Of a DNA stretch of 64,000 nucleotides, positions 11,070 to 22,048 are shown piece after piece. Made by a program: the position numbers and the translations under genes. The stretch's first letter is position 1, and every line of letters starts with the position of its first letter. This stretch comes from Platanthera guangdongensis (Eukaryota > Streptophyta > Magnoliopsida > Asparagales > Orchidaceae), in the NCBI GenBank assembly GCA_039583875.1, contig CM077149.1:19729194-19793193 (forward strand). Reading direction: 5' to 3'. The notes under the pieces are model-generated. The model saw only the letters and a program-made list of their open reading frames with translations, made no database searches and was not told the origin of the DNA.

Positions 11070-11850
11070 ATAGTCAACACTTGCAAGCCTTCTCTCAGGT
11101 ACTTGCAAGCTCCTTTCATATATATATGTCTGCTCCTAACTATTTTCTTGCAGAGACTAGCAGACACTTGCAAGCCTTCTTCACAGTTACTTGCAAGCTA
11201 TTTTCATGTTTTGTCTGCTCCTAACTCTTTTCTTGCAGAGACTATCAGACCCTTGCAAGCCTTCTTCATAGGTACTTGCAAGCAATTTTCATGTTTTACC
11301 TTCTTCTAACTCTCACTTTGCAGAGATCAACAGACCCTTGCAAGTTTCTTCACCGGTACTTGCAAGCTATTTTCATGTTTTGCTTGCTCCTAACTCTCCT
11401 CTTGCAGAGATCAGCAGACCCTTGCAAGTCTCTTCACAGGTACTTGCAAGTTACTTTCATATACTGCGCCTACTTTTAACTCTTCTTTTGCAGAGACCAG
11501 CAGATACCTGCAAGTTGCCTTCAGGTATTTGCAGCTTTCTCTACGCCCGAATTTATTTCTAAACCTCACTTTTGCAGAAACTAGCAAAGACTTGCAAGTT
11601 CCTTTCTGGTACTTGCAGCTCATTTTTCCTTCTTGTATACTCTTCATCCTTCCTTTTTTGCAGAGGATAACAGGTACTTGCAAGCCTCCATCAGGTACTT
11701 GCAAGTTATTATGCTTTTATGTTTTCCTCTCACTTTCATTTTGCAGAACTTAGTGGAAGACACATCTTCTTCGTTTTGCAAAGGCAAACTCAGGTACACA
11801 CAAGATGTACCACCCATACATGCCTACCCTAACTTTCCTCTTGCAGGAAA
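11070..11850. repeat. About 86-bp tandem array in the G1 interior
   Basis: Roughly eight to nine degenerate units. Each contains TTGCAGAGA, CAGACCCTTGCAAG, then GGTACTTGCAAG about 22 bp later and a T-rich stretch. TTGCAAG boxes occur in pairs. The pyrimidine run plus TTGCAG and the CAGGTACTTG resemble splice acceptors and donors repeated once per unit. Frames open across it are artefacts of the repetition. Confidence 0.8.
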
Positions 11851-11980
11851 ATAGACAGGCAGCACCAAACTCCTAAGGAGAGGCTCCAGGTTTCATCTCT
11901 CCTTGCCCCCTTCTCTTTCCATTGGGATGGATCACTATTTTCGTGGGTCTCCAACTTTTTCGAAGTTCTATCCGGAACTT

Positions 11981-11998
11981 AAAAAAGTGTGGGGATTA
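11981..11998 (+). promoter_or_regulatory. Polypurine tract of G1
   Basis: AAAAAAGTGTGGGGATTA directly precedes the 3' LTR start TGTTGACC. It is purine-rich but interrupted, and would serve as plus-strand primer. Confidence 0.5.
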
Positions 11999-12192
11999 TG
12001 TTGACCCCGAAATCGGCGATCCTTCCTAAGGCAGCCAGCTCGCTCGTCACGGCCTACCCTGGGTTCCTCCTAGAGGCCGTGATTCCCTAGGGAGGGCAGA
12101 CAGAAATCTCACTCCATTCAGGCCGCGCGGCTTGCGCGGTCTCAGCAGTCTGACTGACCAGGCCGCGTGCCTCCCTTTGGTCGGCAGGGGCC

Positions 12193-13075
12193 GCGGACTG
12201 CTTCCGCAGTCCGCCTCTGCAGGCCGCCCCCTTTTTTAGCTTAACCGCAAGGTTGTCACTGCAGGACTCTCTCTGCCGTACTCAACTCCCTATCCACCCA
12301 GGCCGGCAACAAGCCGCGTCCTTTGCAGGAACTAGCCGCTCTTTCAGCCCGCTCCTGCAAGTCGTTCTTCAAGAACACCAGACTGCTCCAAATTTCCAAG
12401 CACAGATGGCGACCTGCCCCCAAGTCGCCAGTCAGCTACTACGGCTTCTGCCTCGCCAAAACGCGCGGTCTGCCTCGTCAAGATCGGCAGGTCGCTCAGT
12501 CCTTGCTACCAGTAGCATGGGTAGCCAACTCCTCCAGCCCGCCTACAGGGCGCGGACTCCAACTCCAGCTACCCGCCAAGAACAGCAACAACGTCCAAGT
12601 TCCTCACGAGCTGGGCGTACTCGAAGTGCGATCAAGACTTCTAGTCCACCTTTATTGGTGAACCACAACAGCCTCAATAGCCAGGATCTCCGTCTCCAAT
12701 GTAAGCAGACTCAGCTTTGCAGCAGCCGCGGACTCGGTGAACTTAGCGGACTCTCTTTGCAGTCCGCCTTTCCTTGGTCAGTGCCAGCTTCTCGACAGCA
12801 GCATGGTCAACTCCTCCACAGTCCGTGGCCTTGACTCGAACTCAGTCAGTAGTACCAGATTCCTTCCCAGTCCGCATAACCTCATGCGGACTCGCCGAAC
12901 TCCGCGGGCACTCTCCTGCTCGCACCCTTTATAACTCGCTCAGTTCAGCAGCGGAGGACTCAGCGGATTCTCCTTGCAGTCCGCCGCTTGGCCTCCAGCA
13001 TCCACCACCCCAGCAGTAGGCGGATAGTTCCAGCTCAGTAGTGACGGACTCTGCGAACCCGCATCGCAGTCCGCC
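12193..13075. repeat. Dispersed AGTCCGC palindromes in the G1 3' LTR U3
   Basis: GCGGACTGC / GCAGTCCGC with a 4-nt gap at 12193-12214, and looser copies near 12747-12770, 12955-12990 and 13046-13075. The arm sequence is the same as in the G0 60-bp array, although here the units are spread out. All lie upstream of the TATA box at 13229. Confidence 0.65.
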
Positions 13076-13228
13076 ACTAAGTCTCTCATTTTGCCAACAG
13101 CAGCACTGACTTCAGCACCAAGCCCCAGTCCGCGCGGCCTATTGCGGGCTCGATGGACTCCATATCCATCTCGCTCAAGTTACCGTCTCACCAGGGGTAA
13201 CGTCACTATAAGCCGTTACCCCCTCGGG

Positions 13229-13240
13229 CCTATAAATAGA
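13229..13240 (+). promoter_or_regulatory. TATA box of the G1 3' LTR
   Basis: CGGGCCTATAAATAGACCC, the same core and flank as the promoters at 940 and 7374. Confidence 0.65.
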
Positions 13241-13885
13241 CCCACATGCCTCTCATGGTGAGGGGGATCGCAAAAGTGCTCAAGCTCAAAGTAAGCCAGC
13301 AAGCCCTCCTCCTGCGAACTCTGTTTCTCAGACCGCACCCCTCTCTGTGCTTTTAGTCGCGCGGCCTCTGGTTCTCCAGTCCACGCAGTCTCCCGTTTCC
13401 CTTCACCGCGCGGCCTGCCAACTACGCTCTTCAGTCCGCGCGGCCTCCTCTGGCATTCTTCTTCCTTAGCCGCCAGCTTCCTTCTTGTACCCTTTATTAC
13501 TTTCTTGTAAAGGTGTATTGGCAAGCTTGTAACTCTCGCTATTAATCAAAGGAAAGCCAGTCGCAAGAGTGGCATTTAACCCACGACGGGCGAAGTCTGT
13601 TGTTGCCGCTGCTAGCGGCCACCTCTCTCCCTTCTTCCTAGCTCAGCTTAGCTCCCTTGGCAACCAACTTGCAAGCACAAACGTCATAGTAACCATCTAC
13701 TCGACAGCTCATGATCAACCTCCTTTTCTCATCAGCCTTCCCGGCTGCTCTCAGCGCCCTCTCCTCTATCCCCACAACCCCTTTGACAAGCGCTTGCTCC
13801 ACTCTCGAGCACTCAGAAGCTTCCTTCTTTCTTCTTCCCCCGCAGCCTTCTTTCCTCTTCTCCACTCAGCTTCTGAGACCGAACA

Positions 13886-13890
13886 CACTC
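13886..13890. repeat. Target-site duplication of G2, left copy
   Basis: CACTC here and TACTC at 25438-25442 flank the element. The uninterrupted relative at about 8084-8092 reads CACTCCCTC, so the right copy carries one change. Confidence 0.75.
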
Positions 13891-14018
13891 TGTAACGTCC
13901 CGAATCGCTCTAGGCCCCTTGTGTGTGTTTTTGAGTCAGGAGGGTTGATTCGAGTCCTGGGAAGTGCAGGGAATTGGACTGCACTTGTGGAGGAGTGAAG
14001 AAATCAGTGCAGAGAAGG

Positions 14019-14530
14019 ACACGGGTAGTGACACGGGCTTGTCACTACCCGTGTGAATATGATACTGGTGGAGACACGGGCATGTCTCTACACGTGTGGC
14101 AATGTGTCGATTTTTACTCGGCGAGATATGTCGAGATCGACGAACTGCGCGTCGACTTCGACGAATTAACATGACACGTGTAGAGACACGAGCGTGTCTC
14201 TACCCTTGTGGCATTGTGTCGAGTTGAACTCGAGAAGACATGTCGAGATGAATTATATGACACGGGTAGGGACACGGGTGTGTCCCTACCCGTGTGCTCC
14301 AGTCGATGATTTTGATCGAGATCGACGAAGTGTTGAGATCGTCGAAATGTATCCAGAGAAGGACACGGCCAGGGAACACGGTCGTGTCATGTGGACACGA
14401 GTCGGGACACGGGTCGGGACACGGGCGTGTCCCTACCCGTGTCAAGTATTGAACTGACATGGAAATTGTCGTTGCCGTTTCGCCCAAGCAGGACACGGGT
14501 AATTACAGGGCCGTGTCCCTACCCGTGTCA
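14019..14530. repeat. Palindrome array in G2 U3, 5' LTR
   Basis: Six long imperfect palindromes built on ACACGGGTAGGGACACG and its complement CGTGTCCCTACCCGTGT: about 14019-14054, 14062-14097, 14173-14210, 14261-14296, 14395-14449 and 14491-14530. Arms are 15-17 bp with almost no loop. Between them lie TCGAGATCGACGAA-type segments. The array stops a few bases before the TATA box. Confidence 0.9.
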
Positions 14531-14536
14531 CTTTTC

Positions 14537-14547
14537 ATATATATGGA
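14537..14547 (+). promoter_or_regulatory. TATA box of the G2 LTR
   Basis: CATATATATGG directly follows the last palindrome. The same arrangement occurs in the 3' LTR at about 22699-22709. Confidence 0.5.
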
Positions 14548-17286
14548 GTGGTAAAAATCATAGCCGTTTCACACTTCTTCCCAGCCGTATTTTCTGAGAG
14601 AAGTCCTGTGGAGAAGGAGAGTTTGCTGGAGGAAGATCTAGGGAAAGAGTTCCGCCATCGCCGTAAAGGAGAGGATGCCGCCGCGAAGAATCACAAGGTC
14701 TATGGCCGGAAATAGAACCGCTGGAAATGAGGTGAGTTTCCTACCCTCTCCCTTGGTGCTAGATCTATAGTTATTTTCCCTAGGTGAGATATCGACTCAA
14801 GAGAGTCTTGATGGAGAGGAGGAGTTTTCTAGGAAAGGTCATGCTAGGACTTGTGTCCCGGGTTTTAGATCTCTTCAACCACTCCCTCTTCTATGTGAAG
14901 AGAGGGGATGGTTTTGTGAAGGGTATTGGCCTCTTGAGGTTGAATAAGGGAGGAGGTTTTCTGGAATGATTTGGGAAGATCTCCTTGAGGAGGAAGATGA
15001 ACCGATGCCGTTCATTCCACCTTAAGATGCATGCAGAATCTGAATTCTGCGCGCATCGAACTTCGTGGCCATTTTTAGGTGTGACATATCCTGACCGGGC
15101 TTTTGTCAAAACACTAAAGTTAAAGCCCTTGAAAATACCTTTCCAATGAATGGTTGCACGACTTCAAGCAAAGTCTGTAGCCACGGGAAAGTCTGAACGA
15201 AAATGGTGTTCGATAAAACCTGCATGCAGAAATTGTGTTATGTACGCAGCGGACTTCAAGTCTGATTTTAAATAGGATAACTTCAAATCTGGGTTGAGGT
15301 CTGAATACGAACATTGTGGACCACAGAAATACCTTTCCATCGTGTGGTTACACATCTTAACCAGATTCCTATAGCTTCGGGAATCTCCGATCGAAGTTGC
15401 TGTCCAGATTCAATCTGCACCTAAATTCTGGGCTTTTATAAGATGGATTTGGATTCGGTGGAATTATTATTGCAAGTTATTTGGCTTGGATGAACTCTTA
15501 TGATTAATCATTTGTTGCATGATTGACGAAGCTTATTAATTAGATTTCATATAATCAAATTGTGAAGCAATCTTATTTAAACGAATTGACTTCATAGGAA
15601 TTGAAAGATTGTTATTTGTGCGTATCATGTAATTAATATGTCGTTAACATATGGAAACTGTGATGGATCTTTACACGCGCATCATGTTCATAATAGGTTA
15701 GTACTTTGGGGAAGATTGATAGATCTTTATATGCGTAACATGTTTATATTATGTTGTCATCATTTGGGAGTCATATAGAAGAATAAATCATTGCCATGAG
15801 TATGTTTGATTAATGTAATGAGTTTAGTAGTCCAATACTTAGAGCGTCGTCTCCCTACGGGTAGTATCGTGAAGGGATGTAAGTGCGGTGTTGACCGTCA
15901 CTTGTTTGGTTGTGTTGTGATAAGGTATCGATGGATGGTTGGGCTGTGTCCTCGTGCTTACATCCGAGGCCCCTTCCATGTTATGTTGATGTGGCATTTG
16001 CATGCGGTGTGAGTCGACACGCGGTGTCGTAATCTCGGGTTAAGGATAGTGTTGCAGGTCTACGGGCTCGCCAGTCGTCACACCGACGGGAGTCGATTGT
16101 TAGACTTTGGGCGGATGGGCTGTGTCCTTGGTGTTCACGTCCCGGGGCCCCTTCCGTGCCAAGTGAACGGTTGGGTTGTGTCCTCGTGCTCACTTCCGAG
16201 GCCCCTTCCGGGTCACGCAAGGCCAGTTCGGGCTGTGATCTTGGTGCATATCTACCCAAGACCCCGCTGGGCCATAGTACGTATGGGCTCCGCTATTGTG
16301 TTCTTAGCGTTTAGGTGTACGGAGGTCTAGGTAAAGTAGTGTGGATACCCGCCTAGTAGTAGAAGTGCCCGTTCTACTGTCACCGTCTGGCCACGGCGGC
16401 TGATGCCTGAGAGGTTAGCTACCTGCTCGAAAAGTAGGAACCATAGTCTGTGTCGACATAGCAATTGCATGGGTGTGATCATGGGTGAGTCATTGCATAG
16501 CATTCATAGCATTTCATAACATTGCATAACAAGATGCTCATCGTATAAGTTTGTATGGGCACTCTTATACGATGAGTTACCTTTATGTAACCTGATCCTT
16601 AACTTATAAGTTTGTATGAGCATTCTTATAAGTTAAGTTACATTCCTACTGTTACTTATACATGTTAGTTTGCTGTAGCTCTTAAATATTTGCTAGATCA
16701 TGTTTTTGTTACTGTTACACTATTGCCACCTGCTTGTACTTATTTTACTTCCATACATATATATTACCCTTGTTCCTTCTCTCCGCCCGATGCCGAGGAG
16801 TCGTCGGGGGAGCGGATGTGAAACCACTTAGTCGTTTCGACTAACGGTTGCTACGTCTTCCTTTTTAGGAGGTCATGCCGCAGGTAGAGCATCCGCAGAC
16901 TACGCAGCATGACAGCCAGGCCAGGATGATAGGGCCTGAAGTGACGGTGCCGTCGATACCGTCGGTTACGGATGTTAGTATTTTGATACTCTGATGTAGC
17001 CCGTTTGGGCAATATTTAGTTGTACTCTGATATATTGTGGAAGCATGTTTTAGCTTCTCCTTTATTGATGTATTTGGATATTATTACTTGGTGTGAATTT
17101 TGACTTCTCTTGCTTATCATATTTGGTTGGGTTGGCATGTTCTATTGATATTGTTGTAGCCGGCGGAATAGGCGTCTTGTGGTACAGGTTAGCCCGTGTG
17201 CTAATGCTACCGCAAGGCGGCTGTTCCGGGCATAAGATCCCCCTTTATGCCGTGTTTTTAGATCCGGGAGGGGGGGTCTTGACAAA

Positions 17287-17298
17287 TGGTATCAGTTT
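17287..17298 (+). promoter_or_regulatory. Primer-binding site of G2
   Basis: TGGTATCAG followed by TTT instead of AGC, two bases after the LTR end. The first nine bases match the initiator-Met tRNA 3' end; the last three do not. Confidence 0.7.
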
Positions 17299-17479
17299 GC
17301 CACGATCCTCAACTAAGGAAGTCATTCAACAATGGTGCCACCCCCGTTTGATTAGTCAGTTTGGGGACAAACTGACTTAGCGGAAGCAGTGGTGTGCCCA
17401 TATGTAATTCACGCTATGTATGTCCAACTTTGACCTTAAGATTAGCCAACCTGACCATACATTTGCATTTTATGTGTAG

Positions 17480-18587
17480 ATTCCAGCGCTCGTTGAGCAG
17501 GTAAGAGGCACTCCTACGCCCTCCAAACCCACTCCCACTCAGTTCCAACAATCTGAGTTGGGGCAGACGCTCACTGCCATCCTCGATGCTTTTTGGGCAT
17601 AGCAGCCCCTGGTGTAACAACAGGACACGAGCTCCCACTGGCTGAGCACCTTCCGGGCTCTCTCCCCTCCCGCCTACCTTGGGATGGAGTCAGCCGTACG
17701 TACATAGGAATGGCTAGACACAGTTCAGGAGTTGTTGGCTGGTATCCGTTGCCCGGCCAACATGGCAGTGATATTGGTGGTGTCCGTCTTGGACTCACAT
17801 GCTAAGAGGTGGTGGAAGTCCCTCATAGGCTCTACCTTCCAAGGTCGGGTCTACACAGAGATAAGTTGGAGTGAATTCTCGGGTGTTTTCTTGGATCACT
17901 TTATCCCTACATCGGCCCGAGATGAGCTTGAACAGAGGTTTCTTCTACTAAAGCAGGGATCAAAGTCGGTTACGGAATACCAGCAGGAATTCCAGCATCT
18001 CGCAAGGTTTGAGGATTCTTACGAGTTGGATGACAGAGGTTATGCCAAGCGCTTCTGCAAAGGGCTGCGAGATCCCCTAAGGCAGTCCCTTTTTTTGATA
18101 GCGGATGGTAGCTTGGCGGAGATCATTGATATGACGAAAAGATTGGAGGCGGACCAGTTAGGATGCAGTAAGAGGCCTGCGGAGGACGTGATGGAAGTCG
18201 GCCCATGGAATAGAAGGAGGCGAGACTTCAGAGGAGGAAGAGGATATCAAAGAGGTGGAGGGCATGTCCACCGGAACTATAGATTGGAGCATCCGGTTCC
18301 GCAGCCGCCTGCGTTGCCTCCATCACCACAGCCTCAGCAATTTCAACAACCTGAAGGGCGTCATGGTCTGGTGTGCTTTGAATGCAACCAGTCGGGTCAC
18401 ATCCGACGTTTCTGCCCGCAGCTATTTGGGAACGTCCCTCCCGCTCTCCCTCCGGCAGCTCCTCGAGGGCTGGGTCACGTGCGTGGTCGAGGACGTGGGC
18501 CGCGAGAAGGTAATCCCGGCCATGCTAGGGATCAGGTGTACGCGCTTGACATGGCGCAGGAACGGAACCCCCAAGATGTGATTGCAG
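17480..18587 (+). pseudogene. gag: gag of G2
   Basis: The frame opens after a stop at 17477. Premature stops at 17600 (TAG), 17615 (TAA) and 17705 (TAG) fit C-to-T changes at Gln or similar codons. The capsid-like core reads HAKRWWKSLIG, FSGVFLDHFIPTSARDELEQ, QGSKSVTEYQQEFQHLARFE and YAKRFCKGLRDPLRQ. An Arg/Gly-rich basic stretch and one CCHC knuckle (CFECNQSGHIRRFC, CX2CX4HX4C) follow. The product would form the particle and package RNA. No start codon is chosen because the N-terminus is damaged. The frame leads into pol through a probable intron at 18588-18683. Confidence 0.8.
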
Positions 18588-18683
18588 GTATGATTTAATT
18601 AATTAACATATTTTCATGGTCTAACTTGAATTGATTAAGACTTACTAGACACCTAGCAATAAGTTTTGGTTGTTGGTACTTAG
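18588..18683 (+). other. Probable 96-bp spliceosomal intron between gag and protease
   Basis: GCAG|GTATGA at the left and TTGGTACTTAG|GC at the right bound an AT-rich stretch full of stops, between GC-richer coding sequence. Removal joins codons in phase 1 (G plus GC) so that DVIAG reads directly into TVIIGGKTAYALFD of the protease, which is where related elements join these domains. Its length, 96 bp, is a multiple of three, so the frame number is unchanged. Splicing is inferred; no transcript data are available. Confidence 0.65.
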
Positions 18684-21600
18684 GCACCGTGATTATTGGC
18701 GGGAAGACGGCCTATGCGCTGTTTGATACCGATGCCTCACACTCCTTTGTGTCCGAGGATTTCATAAAAGACGTGGAGGGTCTACAGTACTTTACTGGCA
18801 TAGCCCGATGAGTACGCCTTCCGAACCGCTCGGAGATGATCGCAACCACCAAGTGTGAGTTGGAGTTATTTATTGATGGGAAGGCCTTTTATACGCCGGC
18901 CACGGTTCTGAGGATGCCGGAGTTTGACATCATTTTGGGCATGGCATGGCTGGACTGGCACTTCGCGAGGATCGACTGCGCGGAGAAGCGGATCTATTTG
19001 AGACATGGAGACTCTGACGTCATCTTCCAAGGTATTGGCTTCGTGCCTCGCATGATGTTATCTTCCGTCCAGGTTGTAAAAGCTCATATGAAGGGGGACG
19101 AGGTCTTCATGATCTGGTTCGAGTTGAATTAAGAAGCATTGGAAGTGAAGGATGTACGGGTAGTGCGGGATTTTCCCGAGGTATTTCCTGAGAAGCTGCC
19201 AGGATTGCCCCCGCATAGAGAGGTTGACTTCCAGATTAATCTAGTACTAGGTGCCAAGCCTGTATCCAAGGCTCCGTACAGAATGGCCCCGAAAGAACTC
19301 GTGGAGTTTAGAGTTCAATTGCAAGAATTGGTGGAGTCGGGGTTCATTCGCCCCAGTTCATCGCCCTGGGGAGCTCCTATACTGTTTGTGAAGAAGAAGA
19401 ATGGAACCCTGTGGTTGTGCATAGATTATCGGGAACTCAATCGGTTGACGGTGCGGAACACTTATCCAATACCTCGGATCGATGACTTGTTAGATCAACT
19501 AGTGGGAGCACATTGGTTTTCCAAACTAGATTTGCGCTCTGGATACTATCAGTTGAGGATTCGAGAATGAGACATCCAGAAAATGGCCTTTAGTTCAAGA
19601 TATGGTTTGTATGAGTTCACGGTAATGCCATTTGGGCTCACAAATGCCCCTTCGGCCTTCATGAGCCTGATGAACAAGGTGTTTGAGCCGTATTTGGACA
19701 TCTTCGTCGTTATTTTTATCGACGACATCTTGGTCTACTCAAAGACGGAGGAGGAGCATGTCGAGCATCTAACCTTGGTGTTGAAGAAATTGAAGGAGCA
19801 CGCCTTGTACGCCAAGTTTAGCAAGTGTGAATTCTGGCTTAAGGAGGTTGCTTTCTTGGGGCATGTGATCAGTGGGGCAGGATTAGCAGTGGATCCAGCA
19901 AAGGTGCGAGCCATGAAGGAGTGGTCGCCGTTGAAGTCGGCGGCTGATGTACGAAGCTTTCTTGGACTTGCTGTGTACTACCGCAAGTTCGTGAAAGGAT
20001 TCTCCAAGATTGCCCTTCCTCTTACTTCGTTGACGAAGAAAGGTGTGCCATTTTAGTGGACTCCCCGATGTGAAGCGGCGTTCCAAGAGCTAAAGGATAG
20101 GCTTACCTCCGCCCCCATCCTTGCTCTTCCGTCTGGGAAGGAAGGATTTCAGGTTTACACGGACGCGTCATATCAAGGGATGGGAGCGGTATTGATGCAG
20201 CACGGGCACGTAATCGCTTATGCTTCAAGGCAGTTAAAGAAACATGAAATCAACTACCCGGTTCATAATTTGGAGTTGTGAGCAGTGGTGTTCGCTTTGA
20301 AGGTCTGGAGGCATTATCTATATGGCGTGCACTGCGAGATCTTTTCCGATCACAAAAACTTGAAGTATGTCCACACTCAGAAGGAGTTGAACCTGAGACA
20401 ACGGCGGTGGTTGGAATTTCTATGCGACTATGAGTTCACCATGAACTACCACACCGGGAAAGCAAACTCGGTAGTCGATGCATTAAGTAGAAAAGTGTCA
20501 GGCTCTAGCTCAGAGTCTCGGTTGATAAGTATGGAGTTGGCTCGGATGATCGAGGAGATGGAAATTACTCTAGTATTCAAGGCTCCTTCGACAGAGTATG
20601 TGGAGTATTTGGCCAGCATGAGCATAGTTTGTGATATGCGGGACCGGATTCGGGTGGAGGAAGGAATGGATGCGGCCTTGGCCTCGGCAATCAAGGCAAT
20701 TGAAGATGGGACCACCGATGAGTACACACTAAAAGACTGCCTCATTTATTTTCGTGGCCTACTCTATATTCCCAAGGGCGGCAAAATTCGGGAGGATATC
20801 TTGAGAGAGGCACATTCCACTAAATATTCTGTACACCCGGGTATTGCCAAGATGTACGCCGGCTTACGGAAGACCATGTGTTGGCTAGGAATGAAGAAGG
20901 ATGTTTGTTACTATGTTACACATTGCGAAGCTTGTCAAAGAGTGAAGGCTGAATGCAGGAGTCCCGGTGGTTTGTTGCAGTCATTGCCCATCCCCGAATG
21001 AAAGTTCGAGGATATCTCCATGGACTTTGTCCATGGGCTACCTCGCTCCCGCTCCGGGAATGATTCAGTGTGGGTTATTGTTGATCGACTGACAAATGTG
21101 GCCCAGTTCATTCCAATGAAGAAGGAAGCACACGTGGATGTTTTGGTACCCCTTTTTGTGGAGCAATTCGTACGGTATTATGGCGTGCCCAAGACAATTG
21201 TTTCGGATCGGGATGGTCGGTTTACATCCAAGGAGTGGAAGGCAGTACAGGCATATTTGGGCTCGCGCCTAACCTTTATTACAACATTTCACCCTCAGAC
21301 GGACGGGCAGTCTGAGCGGACCATCAGAACACTGGAAGATTTATCGAGGTTGTGTGTGCTGGACAGAGGAGAACCATGGGAAAGACTCATACCACTGGTG
21401 GAATTCTACTACAATAATAGCCATCATACGAGCATCGGTATGGCACCCCATGAAGCCCTTTACGAAAGAAGGTGCAGGACTCCCTTGTCTTGGGTGCAGG
21501 ATGAAGATCCGAAGGCATTGGGAAATGAATATATAGATGAGACTGATGCGGAGGTCAGATTAGTATGGGATCGCATGTTGGAGGCTCAAAGTCGGCAGGC

Positions 21601-22048
21601 AAAGTATTATAATGCAAAGCACCGAATGGTGGAGTTCCAAGTGGGTGATAAAGTGTTCCTCATGATTCGACCGATGCATGGAGTGTCGCGGGTGCGTGGT
21701 GTGAAAAAGCTCAGCACAAGGTATGTTGGGTCTTATACTATACTGGAAAGGATTGGCCCGTTGGCCTATTGGTTGGAGTTACCACCAGAACTAGAGAATC
21801 TCAACGATGTGTTTCATGTATCGTCGCTTCGAAAAGCACTGTTGCGGCCCGACCAATATATTCCCACTACTGATGGTGCAGTGGCGTCAGATAGGTCTGT
21901 GCGACTAGAACCGGTGCGGATTGTTGACAACGAGACAAGAACATTGCGCCGCAAAAGTGTTCCCTTGGTGAAGGTACTATTGTCCAACCATGGGAAGGAG
22001 GAGTACACATGGGAGCCAATGGGTTTAATGCAGCAACGCTTCCCGTAG
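18684..22048 (+). pseudogene. pol: pol of G2: protease, RT, RNase H, integrase, chromodomain
   Basis: One frame throughout, with stops at 18809, 19130, 19568, 20054, 20279 and 20999 and no frameshift. Protease reads FDTDASHSF at 18722-18748, so the catalytic DTG has become DTD. RT shows [44 protein letters not shown] and catalytic FIDD at 19715-19726. RNase H has [15 protein letters not shown] and FSDHKNLKY. Integrase has the H-H-C-C zinc domain ([10 protein letters not shown] to HCEACQRVK) and the DDE core (MDFVHGLP, SDRDGRFTS, DGQSERTI). The C-terminus (about 21900-22048: EPVRIVDNETR to YTWEPMGLM) matches the chromodomain position. Inactive as it stands. Confidence 0.9.

Larger units (their letters stand above)
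8129..11998 (+). mobile_element. Internal region of G1, a gag-only (TR-GAG-like) gypsy element
   Basis: Bounded by the LTR end at 8128 and the 3' LTR start at 11999. It carries only a gag gene at its left end. No protease, reverse transcriptase, RNase H or integrase motif is found in any frame in the remaining 2.1 kb. This matches the plan of non-autonomous TR-GAG elements, which rely on enzymes from relatives. I could not assign the primer site with confidence. Confidence 0.7.
11999..13890 (+). mobile_element. 3' LTR of G1, split by G2; remainder at 25438-25483
   Basis: Starts TGTTGACCCCG after a purine tract. It has a TATA box at 13229-13240 and the family R/U5 from about 13446. G2 interrupts it at 13890 after CACTC; the missing end (TACTCCCTCCGTG to CATCAACA) resumes at 25438-25483 and matches 8087-8128 of the 5' LTR. 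Counting one copy of the 5-bp duplication, the LTR is about 1.93 kb. U3 holds dispersed palindromes around GCGGACT/AGTCCGC. Confidence 0.8.
13891..17284 (+). mobile_element. 5' LTR of G2 (3394 bp)
   Basis: Begins TGTAACGTCCCG and ends GTCTTGACA, followed two bases later by the primer site. U3 contains a palindrome array (14019-14530) and a TATA box at 14537. The long downstream part holds short inverted segments such as the paired CATCGTATAAG / CTTATACGATG at about 16534-16576. Readings open in places within the LTR are not genes. Confidence 0.9.

Noticed and set aside
15806..16330. Host gene in the G2 LTR
   Set aside because: Short frames repeat in both LTR copies (24144-24519) with frame-breaking differences between copies, so no coding constraint is seen.
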